Both the position numbers and the translations under genes were made by a program. A stretch of DNA of 5,773 nucleotides from Candidatus Rokuibacteriota bacterium (GTDB lineage: Bacteria > Methylomirabilota > Methylomirabilia > Rokubacteriales > CSP1-6). Below, piece by piece: positions 5,574 to 5,773 of this stretch. The stretch is taken from positions 1-5,773 of the forward strand of contig JACQRS010000113.1 in NCBI GenBank assembly GCA_016206385.1. The letters are read 5' to 3'. The first letter of the stretch is position 1. Each line of letters begins with the position of its first letter. The notes under the pieces were generated by a model. The model was not told where the DNA came from and ran no database searches. It saw only the letters and a list, made by a program, of their open reading frames with translations.

Positions 5574-5773
5574 ATGACGCTCTCCCAGTTTCAGCCCCGC
5601 GATGCGGGAGAGCCCCTGATCCTCCACCAATCGGCCGGGCCGGGCGAGACCGAGTACCGGGTCGGCTGCTCATCCTGGCTCGATCCGTCACTTCTGAGCG
5701 AGGGGAACTTCTATCCCGCCCGGCGGATGACTGCGGAAGAGCGCCTTCAGTGGTACGCGCGCTTCTTCGAGTG
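5574..5773 (+). CDS. DUF72 (YecE-like) protein, 5' part only
   Basis: The first 66 codons of a gene that runs off the right edge of the window. After a 27-residue leader comes YRVGCSSWLDP (about 28-38), then FYPARRMTAEERLQWYARFF (46-65). This matches the start of DUF72 proteins, whose pattern is Y-x-[IV]-G-x-S-x-W, then FYP and ERL-x-WYA-x-[HF]F, leading into a TIM-barrel fold (known from solved family members). The function of DUF72 is unresolved. The ATG at 5574 is the first in frame and fits the promoter just upstream. The N-terminal extension MTLSQFQPRDAGEPLILHQS before the barrel is longer than in many members, and no catalytic part is visible because the gene is cut. Confidence 0.82.
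   Translation, partial: MTLSQFQPRDAGEPLILHQSAGPGETEYRVGCSSWLDPSLLSEGNFYPARRMTAEERLQWYARFFE

Overview
The DNA is strongly GC-rich and the long genes have the G/C-heavy third codon positions of a high-GC bacterium. The gene mix (CsoR/CopA copper export, DUF2889, glutamate formimidoyltransferase, DUF72) and a palindromic intergenic-type repeat are what one sees in environmental or metagenomic lineages such as Rokubacteria/Methylomirabilota or deltaproteobacteria-like groups. That placement is inference; no ribosomal or other phylogenetic marker is present.

Layout. Positions 1-335 are gene wreckage: the C-terminal tail of an integrase-core transposase on the minus strand abuts a DUF4160 gene that has lost its N-terminus and carries a frameshift. 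Its usual partner, a small DUF2442 gene (345-596), is intact. A 140-base spacer follows. It carries a good sigma70-type promoter (688-716) whose -10 end overlaps a perfect 7+3+7 palindrome (715-731), a convincing CsoR operator. This drives csoR (753-1034), copA (1046-3514) and probably a DUF2889 protein (3530-4429), with gaps of only 11 and 15 bases. Copper binding to CsoR should release the operator and induce the CopA Cu(I) exporter.

The most unusual part is the 3' end of copA. Right after the last transmembrane helix, where CopA proteins normally stop, a 76-base palindromic repeat (3265-3340) is read in frame, followed by a YHS metal-binding domain. Just before that domain lies a near-perfect Shine-Dalgarno (3354-3362) and an in-frame GTG (3368). 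This suggests that the YHS domain was once a separate small gene, fused to copA when the repeat arrived, and that it may still be made as a separate 48-residue protein from inside copA.

The DUF2889 gene and a convergent glutamate formimidoyltransferase gene (ftcD, 4564-5490, minus strand) face each other across a 134-base spacer full of GC-rich inverted repeats. The two ends of this interval, including both TAG stop codons, are near-perfect inverted copies. Beyond ftcD is a short divergent promoter region and the 5' end of a DUF72 gene (5574 onward), cut by the window edge and apparently transcribed with almost no leader.
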